A DNA stretch of 37,050 nt. Source: Mageeibacillus sp. UBA5770 (GTDB lineage: Bacteria; Bacillota_A; Clostridia; Saccharofermentanales; Saccharofermentanaceae). How positions within the stretch are numbered: position 1 is the stretch's first letter; each line of letters starts with the position of its first letter. The notes under the pieces were generated by a model, which searched no databases, was not told the DNA's origin, and saw only the letters and a list, made by a program, of their open reading frames with translations. Location: NCBI GenBank assembly GCA_002418705.1, contig DIEQ01000120.1, positions 1 through 37,050 on the forward strand. Reading direction: 5' to 3'. Made by a program: the position numbers and the translations under genes. Shown one piece after another: positions 25,077 to 33,553 of this stretch.

Positions 25077-25095
25077 AAAAAGCCGTTTCCGGCTT
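25077..25095 (-). terminator. Terminator of the GntR/DUF1648 operon
   Basis: Minus strand AAGCCG pairs with CGGCTT around GAAA, followed by TTT. It lies 12 bases past the stop at 25107 and separates this operon from the GlmU-like gene. Confidence 0.7.
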
Positions 25096-25106
25096 CTCAG
25101 AACATA

Positions 25107-26291
25107 TTACATCATTTGTATGAATAATATTGTAGAAAATGCATATGTGGCAAGTACCAAAAGGATAATCAGGACAGCAATGACTTTCCCTGCAGGCCTC
25201 GCATAGTTTATACCTCCGTTACTGCCGAACCGATCCTCTACAAAAAGACTCGGGTCCTGTCTATTACAGTAAAACAAACCGAATTTCCAAAACGAATCAT
25301 CCCCCCTGTCAATCGTTCGAATGAACGGACGCGCTGAAAATGACTCCATCTCCTTCTCTTCCGCAGTTGTAAGTACGGGCTTCAGGCGGCTTCCCGCCTG
25401 ACCGGCTTTCAAAGGCAGCCAAATAGCAGGAATCAGCATAAGAACAGTAAAAACAAAAATTCCGCCATACATAACAGGCGCTGCAGGAATATAAATATTC
25501 AGCTGCATCGGCATGATAAAAAGCATCATCACAGTCATGATAAAAGTGATAAAACCAAGCATGTGACTCATCATTCTCCTGTACAGCCTGTGCTGGGCAT
25601 AGGAAAGAACAGGATTTTCTATTGATACCTGAAGCTTTGTATAAAATAAAATAATATTGCTTCCAAGCATAATTAAAATCATGATCAGGGAGATCACCGG
25701 CATTACAAAAACAACCGCCAGTGATTTTTGTGACCAGGCATCCGCCTGCATATCCGCGTTCCAGTGCTGAACAAGCGTGTCGGGCAGAGATGGATACACG
25801 TATAATGCAAATATGGCCGCAATAACGCAAAGTAAGGTTGAAACTACATACCATGAATTGGGTAAATCTTTAAGCCGCCCTCTGATACTTGATGAAGTGG
25901 TCTGTGAAGTTCCGATGTTATGGACAAGCCAACCCTTGCCGGACTTGAGGCGGCGCGTTTTATTCCATAAAGGTATATATATGGCAAACTGAAAGAACAG
26001 CAGGATCGTCGGCTGATACAAAGATAATAAAAAAACGCTGTCTTCTCGCACATAATATACCGCCGCACCGGCTGCAAGAACAAAAAAAGATGCAGCGAGC
26101 ATTAATACAGTGTATTGACGCTTCATACCGGCAACTTCATGATCTTCATGTGCTTCTTCCGGGATACGGATTCCAAAAAGTAGGCTTTTCCGGGTTATTC
26201 TGGGTAACACCGCCAGCAGTACGCCGGTAAAAAGGCAAATGCACTCACTTAGTGCAAACATGAAAAAGTACAGGGCAGAAGTATTATCCAT
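25107..26291 (-). CDS. DUF1648/DUF5808-like polytopic membrane protein
   Basis: A 394-residue protein with about nine membrane segments. The DUF1648 signature lies near 168-190 (YPSLPDTLVQHWNADMQADAW) and a DUF5808-like stretch near 330-365 (DDSFWKFGLFYCN, then DPSLFVEDRFG and a C-terminal helix). This layout is that of the membrane proteins found next to YtrA-type GntR regulators, often called SdpI-related; their function is not settled. ATG 26291 has GGAG 9 bases upstream and overlaps the regulator stop by 8 bases, while the longer reading to 26378 lies within the regulator gene. Translational coupling suggests that the regulator controls this protein. Confidence 0.82.
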   Translation of the reverse strand: MDNTSALYFFMFALSECICLFTGVLLAVLPRITRKSLLFGIRIPEEAHEDHEVAGMKRQYTVLMLAASFFVLAAGAAVYYVREDSVFLLSLYQPTILLFFQFAIYIPLWNKTRRLKSGKGWLVHNIGTSQTTSSSIRGRLKDLPNSWYVVSTLLCVIAAIFALYVYPSLPDTLVQHWNADMQADAWSQKSLAVVFVMPVISLIMILIMLGSNIILFYTKLQVSIENPVLSYAQHRLYRRMMSHMLGFITFIMTVMMLFIMPMQLNIYIPAAPVMYGGIFVFTVLMLIPAIWLPLKAGQAGSRLKPVLTTAEEKEMESFSARPFIRTIDRGDDSFWKFGLFYCNRQDPSLFVEDRFGSNGGINYARPAGKVIAVLIILLVLATYAFSTILFIQMM

Positions 26292-26688
26292 CTTTTTGTT
26301 CTCCGGCGTCTTTTTTTGAAACAACATCCTGATATGCTTCTTCAGCCATTTTTGTAAATTCAGCTTGTGAAATTCCATGGACAGCCGCCTGCGCCGAGAG
26401 CTGTCGGAGCCGGTCGGATATGGACGGGAGTACGAGAGATTTATCCGGCATAGACATCACGACAGTAGCACCGGAACGCCGGCTCATCTTCAGGTAGCCT
26501 TCATCCCGAAGGATCGCGTATGCCTTATTGACGGTGTGAATATTAATCCCGATATCATCCGAGAGCCTTCGGACAGAAGGAAGCGACTCTCCGGGTGCAA
26601 GGTTTCCGTTGGAAATCGCCCGGACGATTTGCTCGTATATCTGCATATAGATGGGCATCTCACTGACAAAGTCGACTGAAATAATCAT
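26284..26688 (-). CDS. GntR-family regulator, short YtrA-like type
   Basis: A 134-residue transcription regulator. The winged helix-turn-helix lies at about 10-78: MPIYMQIYEQIVRAI, GNLAPGESLPSVRRLSDDIGINIHTVNKAYAIL and RDEGYLKMSRRSGATVV, which are standard GntR motifs. The C-terminal part is only about 50 residues, too short for FadR or HutC effector domains, as in the YtrA subfamily. ATG 26688 is chosen because GGGAG lies 7 bases upstream. It overlaps the membrane-protein gene by 8 bases. A perfect inverted repeat at 26732-26754 covering the -10 box is the likely operator for autorepression. Effector unknown. Confidence 0.93.
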   Translation of the reverse strand: MIISVDFVSEMPIYMQIYEQIVRAISNGNLAPGESLPSVRRLSDDIGINIHTVNKAYAILRDEGYLKMSRRSGATVVMSMPDKSLVLPSISDRLRQLSAQAAVHGISQAEFTKMAEEAYQDVVSKKDAGEQKDG

Positions 26689-26731
26689 TTTAATTCTCCC
26701 GACATCAGACAGGCTGCGGTTTCGAAACCAT

Positions 26732-26754
26732 CTGTTATATAAATAATATAACAG
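26732..26754. promoter_or_regulatory. Perfect inverted repeat, likely GntR operator
   Basis: CTGTTATAT, a 5-base spacer and ATATAACAG: a perfect 9-bp palindrome. It contains the -10 box of the GntR operon promoter (26750-26745), so a bound regulator would block RNA polymerase. Confidence 0.7.
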
Positions 26755-26772
26755 TACATTTTTTCCTGTCAA
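26745..26772 (-). promoter_or_regulatory. Promoter of the GntR/DUF1648 operon
   Basis: Consensus TTGACA (26772-26767), 16-base spacer, TATATT (26750-26745). The -10 box lies wholly inside the inverted repeat. Confidence 0.75.
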
Positions 26773-26777
26773 CTTTT

Positions 26778-26806
26778 TTGCAAAGCGTCTATGAAAAAGC
26801 TACAAT
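26778..26806 (+). promoter_or_regulatory. Promoter of ppk2
   Basis: TTGCAA (26778-26783), 17-base spacer, TACAAT (26801-26806). Its -35 box is only 5 bases from the -35 of the divergent GntR promoter. Confidence 0.65.
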
Positions 26807-26845
26807 ATGAATAAGATCCCACTGTAATAATCAAGGAGGCGTAAT

Positions 26846-27727
26846 ATGAAGACATCTTCTTTCTGTTTTAATGACGGTGACGGGTTTCATCTGTCGGATG
26901 TGAAATGTAATGACACCCTGCATTTTACGGATTCCGACCGGTCCCAGGTCGAAGAGGAAATGAGAAGCAAAATCCTCGAAATAGCTGAACTTCAGGACAA
27001 ACTCTATGCACAAAACACACATGCAGTACTCCTGATTATTCAGGCGATGGATGCGGCAGGCAAAGATGGGACGATCAAGCATGTGACCAACGGTATAAAT
27101 CCACAGGGCTGCCATGTCGTCTGTTTCAAAGCACCCTCATCCAACGAACTTGATCATGACTATCTTTGGAGAATCGCCAAAGAAGTTCCGCAGAGAGGTA
27201 CAATCGGAATTTTCAACCGCTCACATTACGAAGAAGTACTTATCGCGAAAGTTCACGATCTGCCGCAGAAACAGCCGCTACCGAAAGACTGCCTCAAAGG
27301 CGGAATCTGGGAAAAAAGATACCGTCAAATCAATAATTTTGAACGGTACCTTTTCGAGAACGGAATTATTCCGGTTAAAGTATTCCTTCATGTATCAAAA
27401 AACGAACAGAAAAAGAGAATTCTTGACAGAATTGAAGAGCCCTCCAAAAACTGGAAATTCAGTGCAGGCGACCTTGAAGAGCGCGAACTATGGCCGGAAT
27501 ACCAGAAGGCATTCGAGGATATGATTCAAAACACGGCAACAGAATGTGCGCCATGGTATGTTGTACCGGCCGACAATAAATGGTTTGCCCGTGCCCTTGT
27601 AACGGAGATCCTTCTCGATACCCTTCGCAAGATAGATCCAAAATATCCTGAACTTCCTCAAGACCAGAAGAATATCTTGTCACATTATCGCGAAATGCTC
27701 GAGAATGAGCCGTCTGAACCGAACTAA
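26846..27727 (+). CDS. ppk2: Polyphosphate kinase 2 family phosphotransferase
   Basis: A single-domain PPK2 enzyme of 293 residues that moves phosphate between polyphosphate and nucleotides. The Walker A segment QAMDAAGKDGTIKHV lies near 66, the FNRSHYEEVL segment with Arg near 123 (Walker B region), WEKRYRQINNFERYL near 152, and the C-terminal NWKFSAGDLEERELW and PWYVVPADNKWFARA near 240. These match the polyphosphate:nucleotide phosphotransferase type (TIGR03709 as I recall it). Whether the substrate is AMP, ADP or both cannot be read from this. AAGGAGG lies 6 bases before the ATG. Its stop is 6 bases from the glmS stop on the other strand, with no terminator between. Confidence 0.93.
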   Translation: MKTSSFCFNDGDGFHLSDVKCNDTLHFTDSDRSQVEEEMRSKILEIAELQDKLYAQNTHAVLLIIQAMDAAGKDGTIKHVTNGINPQGCHVVCFKAPSSNELDHDYLWRIAKEVPQRGTIGIFNRSHYEEVLIAKVHDLPQKQPLPKDCLKGGIWEKRYRQINNFERYLFENGIIPVKVFLHVSKNEQKKRILDRIEEPSKNWKFSAGDLEERELWPEYQKAFEDMIQNTATECAPWYVVPADNKWFARALVTEILLDTLRKIDPKYPELPQDQKNILSHYREMLENEPSEPN

Positions 27728-27733
27728 ACGCAG

Positions 27734-29602
27734 TTATTCAACCGTTACGCTTTTAGCAAGGTTTCTCGGCTTATCAACATCACAGCCCTTATTGACGGAC
27801 ATGTAATATGCGAAGAGCTGGCAGGGTGTTACGGCTACAATCGGGGCAAGAATCGGATCGATCTCCGGGATATAGAATACCTGGTCACATACCGCTGCTG
27901 CACGGGTATGGTTTTCGGAAGTGATCCCCAAAACAACGGCACCTCTTGCTTTGACTTCCTCAATATTGGAAATCATCTTATCCATAAGAGCATCCTGCGT
28001 AAGAGGGCACACGACGAGTGTGCCTTTTTCAATGAGGGCAATCGTTCCGTGCTTGAGCTCACCGCCGGGATAGGCTTCTGAATGTATGTACGAAATCTCT
28101 TTGAGCTTAAGGGAAGCTTCCATCGAAAGTGCGTAATCAAGTCCGCGTCCAATGAAAAAGATGCTCTCCTCATTGAAATGCTCCGACGCGAAACGCTGAA
28201 TTTCGGACTGCCTTTCAAGGACCTGGGCAATCTTGTCCGGAATTAATAAAAGCTGCTGCTGATAATACTGGTATTCTTCGTCAGTAATCTTGCCGATCAT
28301 GTGCGCCATCTCGAAAGCCAGAAGGTATACGCATGAAAGCTGTGTATTATACGCCTTTGTGGATGCCACCGCGATTTCCGGACCGGCCGCCGTGTAAAGA
28401 ACATAGTCAGCCTCACGAGCGATAGAGCTGCCGAGAACATTGACAACAGCAAGTACCGCCGCTCCTCGCTTTTTCGCCTCACGCATAGCGGCAAGCGTAT
28501 CAAGAGTCTCTCCGGACTGGCTGATAATGATGACGATGGATTTATCATCGACAAGCGGATCCCTGTAACGGAATTCCGATGCAACATCAACTACGACGGG
28601 AATACGGCATAATTTTTCGAAAACATATTTGCCGACACATCCGGCATGATATGCCGTACCACAGGCAACAAAATGAATATTGCGTGCCGCTTTGATCTGA
28701 TCGGCTGTCAGCGGGAACTGATCAAGGACTATCTTCCCGTTGCGGATCCTCGGAGCCACTGTGGAGCGGACTGCCTTGGGCTCTTCATTCATTTCCTTCA
28801 TCATGAAATGTTCATAACCGCCTTTTTCGGCAGCTTCGGAATCCCAGTCTATATGAAGCGTTTCACGGTGGATTTGATTGCCATGAATGCCAAATAACTT
28901 AACTGCATCTTTGGTAAGAACAATAATTTCATTGTCCTCGATAACAAGTACTTCCCTGGTGTGATGCAAGAGAGCCGGAATATCTGATGCAAGGAAATTT
29001 GCACCGTCACCAACGCCAACCACAAGGGGGCTGTCTTTTCGGGCTGCAATGATGGTCTCGGGATAATCTGTGCAGAGAACACCGAGTGCATAAGAACCCT
29101 CGACCTCAAGAAGTGTTGTCTGAATGGCATAAAACAGGTCAAAGTTACAATTTGTTAAGTAGTGGTATTCAATCAGGTGAGCTATTACTTCTGTATCAGT
29201 CTGTGATACAAATTCATAACCCTTGTCCATAAGATGCTGCCTTAGTTCAATGTAATTCTCGATAATACCATTATGGACAACACAGATGCGTCCGTTTCTG
29301 GAGACATGCGGATGAGAATTCTCATCACTCGGGGCTCCGTGAGTCGCCCAGCGTGTATGACCAATCCCAGTATGAATGTTCTTCTGAACGGGTTCTTTTA
29401 AATCAGACGATAAATACCCTTCTTCTGTCAGAAGATCGGCCAGAATTTTGAGTCTCCCCTGCTTTTTGATGACTTTCAATTTACCATCCTGCAAAAAAGC
29501 TGCTCCGGCTGAGTCATATCCTCTATATTCCAAACGGCTTAAACCACTAATCAGAATGGGTAATGCATCCTTTTCACCGACATATCCTACGATTCCACAC
29601 AT
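27734..29602 (-). CDS. glmS: Glutamine-fructose-6-phosphate aminotransferase (isomerising)
   Basis: Makes glucosamine-6-phosphate, the first step to UDP-GlcNAc for peptidoglycan. The 622 residues have the N-terminal glutaminase domain with catalytic Cys2 (MCGIVGYVGEKDALP), RLEYRGYDSAG near 22 and HTRWATHGAPSDENSHP near 80, then two SIS sugar-binding domains (FVACGTAYHAG near 309, IISQSGETLDTL near 358, AYNTQLSCVY near 410) and the C-terminal tail ending PRNLAKSVTVE. It starts 38 bases after glmM, so glmM and glmS are co-transcribed; that gap is far too small for a glmS ribozyme and I see none. Confidence 0.97.
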   Translation of the reverse strand: MCGIVGYVGEKDALPILISGLSRLEYRGYDSAGAAFLQDGKLKVIKKQGRLKILADLLTEEGYLSSDLKEPVQKNIHTGIGHTRWATHGAPSDENSHPHVSRNGRICVVHNGIIENYIELRQHLMDKGYEFVSQTDTEVIAHLIEYHYLTNCNFDLFYAIQTTLLEVEGSYALGVLCTDYPETIIAARKDSPLVVGVGDGANFLASDIPALLHHTREVLVIEDNEIIVLTKDAVKLFGIHGNQIHRETLHIDWDSEAAEKGGYEHFMMKEMNEEPKAVRSTVAPRIRNGKIVLDQFPLTADQIKAARNIHFVACGTAYHAGCVGKYVFEKLCRIPVVVDVASEFRYRDPLVDDKSIVIIISQSGETLDTLAAMREAKKRGAAVLAVVNVLGSSIAREADYVLYTAAGPEIAVASTKAYNTQLSCVYLLAFEMAHMIGKITDEEYQYYQQQLLLIPDKIAQVLERQSEIQRFASEHFNEESIFFIGRGLDYALSMEASLKLKEISYIHSEAYPGGELKHGTIALIEKGTLVVCPLTQDALMDKMISNIEEVKARGAVVLGITSENHTRAAAVCDQVFYIPEIDPILAPIVAVTPCQLFAYYMSVNKGCDVDKPRNLAKSVTVE

Positions 29603-29640
29603 ATTGCTGTCTCCTTACGTTTTTTGTACTGTATTCAAAA

Positions 29641-30996
29641 TCATGCTCCGTATCGTGCAACTATCAACTCGACCAGATGTTCTGCCATATCATCAATAGT
29701 AGAAAGATCCTCGCCTTCGATCATGACCCTTATCATTGGTTCTGTACCGGATGCGCGCACAAGGATCCTGCCTTTTGCTCCAAGTATCTTTTCATATTTG
29801 GCTATTGAGGCTTTCAAGTCCTTGTCATCCATCGCTTTTTGCTTTTTATCTTCAGGTATTCGAGCAGGTTTTAAGACCTGGGGAAGAACGGATATGACAT
29901 TTGCGATTTTGGAAAGCGGCTTCTTTCTTCTGACCAAAACCCGCAGAAGTGCTAAGGCAGTCAGAATTCCATCCCCTGTAGTAGAATGATCAAGCAGGAT
30001 TACATGTCCGGACTGTTCTCCTCCGAGATTATATCCGCCTGCAAGCATCTGTTCGAGAACATATCGGTCACCGACTTTTGTCTTGAGTAAGGAAAGTCCG
30101 GTTTTTTCAGCCATAATATCAAGTCCGAGATTGCTCATTACCGTAACTACAACGGTATCGGAAGCAAGTTCTTTCGTTTCCTTCATATCCAGGCCGATAA
30201 TTGCCAGAATTGCATCGCCGTCAATAAGGGTTCCAAACTCATCCATAGCAAGAAGCCGATCAGCATCCCCGTCAAAAGCGAGACCGAGGTCACAGCCTTC
30301 GCGCCTTATCAGATCGCGCAGCTGTCCCATGTGTGTTGATCCGCAATTGTGGTTGATATTAATACCGTCAGGTTTGTTGCAGGTAACACACACCGTAGCA
30401 CCCAAATCCTTGAAAAGATCAGGTGCTATGTCGCTTGCTGCACCATTAGCGCAGTCAATAGCAATCTTCAGATTGGTAAGATCAACGCTAAGTCTTCTCT
30501 TAATATGCTCTTCATACTCATGAGCGGCTTCCTGCATGATGATTCGCTGGCCGATCAGACCGCCGACAGGGCGCTGCCATGTGTTTTCATTATATGCATT
30601 TACTATCGCTTCAATTTCATCTTCGGTATCATCCGCAAGCTTAAATCCGGTTCCGGCAAAAAACTTGATACCGTTGTATTCATATGAATTATGCGAAGCG
30701 GATATCATTATGCCTACGTCACAATGGTATTTACTGGTAAGGTATGCTACGGCCGGTGTAGGAATGACTCCGCAAATAAGTACATCAGCTCCGGCGGAAC
30801 AGATACCTGCGGTCAGCGCGGCCTCCAGCATGGCACAGGAAATTCTCGTATCGCAGCCGATCAGAATTGTAGGTTTGTGGCTTGTTTCTCCTGCAAGTAC
30901 GATTGCACCTGCAACGCCCAGCTTAAAGGCGAGATCAGGAGTCAGTTCTTTGTTGGCAATCCCTCTGACTCCGTCTGTTCCGAACATTCTATTCAT
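29641..30996 (-). CDS. glmM: Phosphoglucosamine mutase
   Basis: Interconverts glucosamine-6- and 1-phosphate, feeding GlmU. The 451-residue protein carries MFGTDGVRG at the start, the phosphoserine loop IMISASHNSYEYNGIKFF near 97 (catalytic Ser), the metal loop DGDADRLL near 240, the GEQSGHVI sugar loop near 322 and the RASGTEPMIRVM phosphate loop near 418. ATG 30996 has GGAGGG 5 bases upstream. It sits between cdaA and glmS, the order seen in B. subtilis cdaA-cdaR-glmM-glmS. In B. subtilis and Lactococcus c-di-AMP synthesis by CdaA is inhibited by binding of GlmM, so contact between the two products is expected. Confidence 0.97.
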   Translation of the reverse strand: MNRMFGTDGVRGIANKELTPDLAFKLGVAGAIVLAGETSHKPTILIGCDTRISCAMLEAALTAGICSAGADVLICGVIPTPAVAYLTSKYHCDVGIMISASHNSYEYNGIKFFAGTGFKLADDTEDEIEAIVNAYNENTWQRPVGGLIGQRIIMQEAAHEYEEHIKRRLSVDLTNLKIAIDCANGAASDIAPDLFKDLGATVCVTCNKPDGININHNCGSTHMGQLRDLIRREGCDLGLAFDGDADRLLAMDEFGTLIDGDAILAIIGLDMKETKELASDTVVVTVMSNLGLDIMAEKTGLSLLKTKVGDRYVLEQMLAGGYNLGGEQSGHVILLDHSTTGDGILTALALLRVLVRRKKPLSKIANVISVLPQVLKPARIPEDKKQKAMDDKDLKASIAKYEKILGAKGRILVRASGTEPMIRVMIEGEDLSTIDDMAEHLVELIVARYGA

Positions 30997-31046
30997 ATAA
31001 CCCTCCAAATTAATAAAATTATGCCCGAAGAGCAGTTTTGAATATT

Positions 31047-32531
31047 CTATCTGCTATTTGGGTTATAAATATTTACAGTAATCGTTTCCGGATTCTGGCT
31101 GGTGACTCTGAAATACTCAGCGTTTTCAGAAGAAATATCGATTGGCAGTTCAACAACACCTGCTGACATGATGTCTGAATAATCAATCGATGCCTTGATA
31201 TCGGTTTCATCGAATTCAGCCATAGTGTTTTTTCTGCCGATAATACTCACTGAGACTGTTGATACCGGATAATATACATCCAGATCCCGTTCTTCAAGCA
31301 GTTCTGCATTCTGATTGACGATAGGAATCGTAAATGACTTTTCAGAGATGGGGTTGCTTGTTACCTGAATATAAGTCCAAAGCCCCACCGATATCAGGAG
31401 GGAAACCAGGAAAAGGAATACCTTTTGAAGCCGGGACATCCTGAGAGCCTTTGATGAGGCAATTCTTGCTGCAATAGGAAGATCAATCTTATCTCCTGCC
31501 TGCGAGATGACATATTCCTTCTGTGGAACGGAACAGATAACGGGTTTGCCTGCCAGAACTTTCTCTGTCGGCTGGCTGTCAGAACGCCCCTGCTGTTCCT
31601 GCACATCCGTACTTCTTCTGCGGCTCCAGGGCGTACGGTATTTGATTCTATGCCCAAACTTATTGACAGCTGCCGATACACCAAGAAGATACTGCAGATT
31701 GCTGCGAAGTTCTTCGCCATTCTGCATTACATAAAGGCAGCCGTCCAGCGCAATTGAAATGGTACCGCGTTCTTCGGAAACAGCAATTGCAACTGCATCT
31801 CCCATTTCACTTGCTCCGATAGCCGCACGATGCCGCGTTCCCAAATCCTCGCGGATATGATAATTATCTGCCAGGGGAATATGGCATCTCGCAGCTGCAA
31901 TTCTGCCGCCGCGGATCAGAATTGCACCGTCATGAAGGGGTGATCCCTTATAGAAAATAGACTGCAGCATTGTGTCCGTCACGGAAGAATCAAGCTTGAC
32001 CGCATTCTCCTGCTCAACAAGTTCGCTTAACTTGGAATTGCGTTCAAAAATAATCAGTGCACCGGTATATGTTTTACTCATTTTTACACAGGCATTGACC
32101 ATTTCGTCAATCATTCGCTGCAGCAGATGCTGTGGGTCCTGGTATTCAGTTGAAAATGCATTGGAAAAGGATGTAAATGACTTAAGTCCGACTGTTTCAA
32201 GTGCTCGCCGAAGTTCCGGCTGAAAAATGACAACAAAAGCAAGGGCAACTATATACAGAATTTTATTAAACAGAAATCCAACCATCTCGAGTCCCAGGAG
32301 ACTGCAGAACATGGCAAGAATAACAATCAGCAAAACACCCTTGAGGAGCTGCCATGCCCTTGTCTCACGAAGAATACGGATCAGGTTGTAAAGAAGGACG
32401 GCAACAAGCAGAATATCAGCAACATAACGGAAAATATCTGTTGGTCCACCGAAAAAAAGGATACCACTGCTCAGGCCCGAGAAGATTTCCCGGACAAAAT
32501 TTATGATATCAGCCATAACTCCGTTGTCCAA
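31047..32531 (-). CDS. cdaA: Diadenylate cyclase CdaA with fused C-terminal CdaR/YbbR-like domain
   Basis: Makes c-di-AMP from two ATP. The 494 residues begin with three membrane segments (about 35-55, 65-82 and 88-104), followed by the DAC domain with the DGA motif at 201-203 and RHR at 233-235. After a basic, Gln-rich linker (about 300-365) comes a fourth membrane segment (about 370-388) and a single YbbR-like domain to the end (IVNQNAELLEERDLDVYYP, SVSIIGRKNTMAEFDE). CdaR is normally a separate protein with several YbbR repeats. No stop codon or internal ribosome site separates the two parts. TTG at 32531 is chosen because GGAGG lies 6 bases upstream; the ATG at 32516 has only a poor site. 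Confidence 0.9.
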   Translation of the reverse strand: MDNGVMADIINFVREIFSGLSSGILFFGGPTDIFRYVADILLVAVLLYNLIRILRETRAWQLLKGVLLIVILAMFCSLLGLEMVGFLFNKILYIVALAFVVIFQPELRRALETVGLKSFTSFSNAFSTEYQDPQHLLQRMIDEMVNACVKMSKTYTGALIIFERNSKLSELVEQENAVKLDSSVTDTMLQSIFYKGSPLHDGAILIRGGRIAAARCHIPLADNYHIREDLGTRHRAAIGASEMGDAVAIAVSEERGTISIALDGCLYVMQNGEELRSNLQYLLGVSAAVNKFGHRIKYRTPWSRRRSTDVQEQQGRSDSQPTEKVLAGKPVICSVPQKEYVISQAGDKIDLPIAARIASSKALRMSRLQKVFLFLVSLLISVGLWTYIQVTSNPISEKSFTIPIVNQNAELLEERDLDVYYPVSTVSVSIIGRKNTMAEFDETDIKASIDYSDIMSAGVVELPIDISSENAEYFRVTSQNPETITVNIYNPNSR

Positions 32532-32564
32532 AGTAATCCTCCATCTCATAATTTATGTCTAACA

Positions 32565-32573
32565 ATTATACCA
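32565..32573 (-). promoter_or_regulatory. Extended -10 promoter of cdaA-glmM-glmS
   Basis: Perfect TATAAT (32570-32565) preceded by TGG on the minus strand, with no good -35. Transcription would begin about 27 bases before the TTG start. Confidence 0.6.
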
Positions 32574-32584
32574 CAAGCTCCTTA

Positions 32585-33553
32585 TTAACGCTCCTCACGA
32601 AAATATGCCGTGCCGATGGCACTTGGTCCCCTCCAGGCTTTCTTCCTGGAATAGGTAATGATCAGAACAACAACTGTCAGAATGTATGGGTACATAACCA
32701 TAATATACTGGTTGAAAAAGATCATGGATGACAGCTGCGGAAATTGCTGTATGGAAAGTCCGATGATGGATAAAGCACCAAAAATAAATGCTCCGCCGAT
32801 TGCTTTGATCGGATGCCATCTTACAAAAATAACAAGGGCTACAACAATCCATCCTTTACCGGCAGTAATATCGGAATGCCACTGGCGCTGCAGAACAAGT
32901 GGAATATACAATCCCGCCAGTCCGCAGAGCATGCCTCCAATAACTATATACATATACTTTATTCTGTCGACCATTAGTCCGGAAGCATCTGCTGCACCGG
33001 GGTTTTCACCAACCATGCGTAGTGCAAGTCCCTCTTTGGTCTTAAAGAAAAATAAAGTCATTATGGCAGCCAGGACCAGTGATGCATATATAAAAATATC
33101 ATGTGATAAAAATGCGATATTTAAAAAGCTCAGAACCGGGTTTGTGACGTTGTGGAGTTCAAACGGATGATAGGAAAAAAATGCGGTAATATGCTCCGGT
33201 GTATTCGTATTCGCGACTGTGCTTCCCAGGGTATTCGCAAGCCCGGCACCGAACGTAGTCAGTGCAAGCCCGGAAACATTCTGATTAGCGCGAAGCGTAA
33301 CTGTAAGAATCGCATAAAGCAAGGCACCTACACCGGCACCAAGAGCGGCTGCCAGAAGCGTAAGTCCGAGATTCTGAGTTCGGACCGCGGCTACATATCC
33401 GCAGGATCCGCCCATCAGCATCATGCCTTCGACACCCAGGTTCAAATGTCCGGCACGCTCAGTCAGGAGCTCGCCTAATGTGCCAAGGAGCAGCGATACA
33501 CTGTATGCAATGGCCGATGCCATAAATGTTGCAGCAATAAAATTTATATCCAT
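32585..33553 (-). CDS. ABC transporter permease, nucleoside/BMP type (NupQ/YufQ-like)
   Basis: A 322-residue membrane permease of the BPD_transp_2 family with about eight to nine hydrophobic segments. Near 35-50, LTERAGHLNLGVEGMMLMG is the family signature with the glycine-rich loop. GLALRMVGENPGAADASGL near 172-190 is the EAA-like cytoplasmic loop that contacts the ATPase. The C-terminus ends with RKKAWRGPSAIGTAYF. Its start follows the other permease directly (33553 and 33554), so translation is coupled. In B. subtilis nupNOPQ and L. lactis bmpA-nupABC, such permeases import nucleosides; the substrate here is inferred from the family. Confidence 0.92.
   Translation of the reverse strand: MDINFIAATFMASAIAYSVSLLLGTLGELLTERAGHLNLGVEGMMLMGGSCGYVAAVRTQNLGLTLLAAALGAGVGALLYAILTVTLRANQNVSGLALTTFGAGLANTLGSTVANTNTPEHITAFFSYHPFELHNVTNPVLSFLNIAFLSHDIFIYASLVLAAIMTLFFFKTKEGLALRMVGENPGAADASGLMVDRIKYMYIVIGGMLCGLAGLYIPLVLQRQWHSDITAGKGWIVVALVIFVRWHPIKAIGGAFIFGALSIIGLSIQQFPQLSSMIFFNQYIMVMYPYILTVVVLIITYSRKKAWRGPSAIGTAYFREER

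Noticed and set aside
29603..29640. A glmS ribozyme upstream of glmS
   Set aside because: Only 38 bases lie between glmM and glmS; the ribozyme needs far more and none of its sequence is seen.
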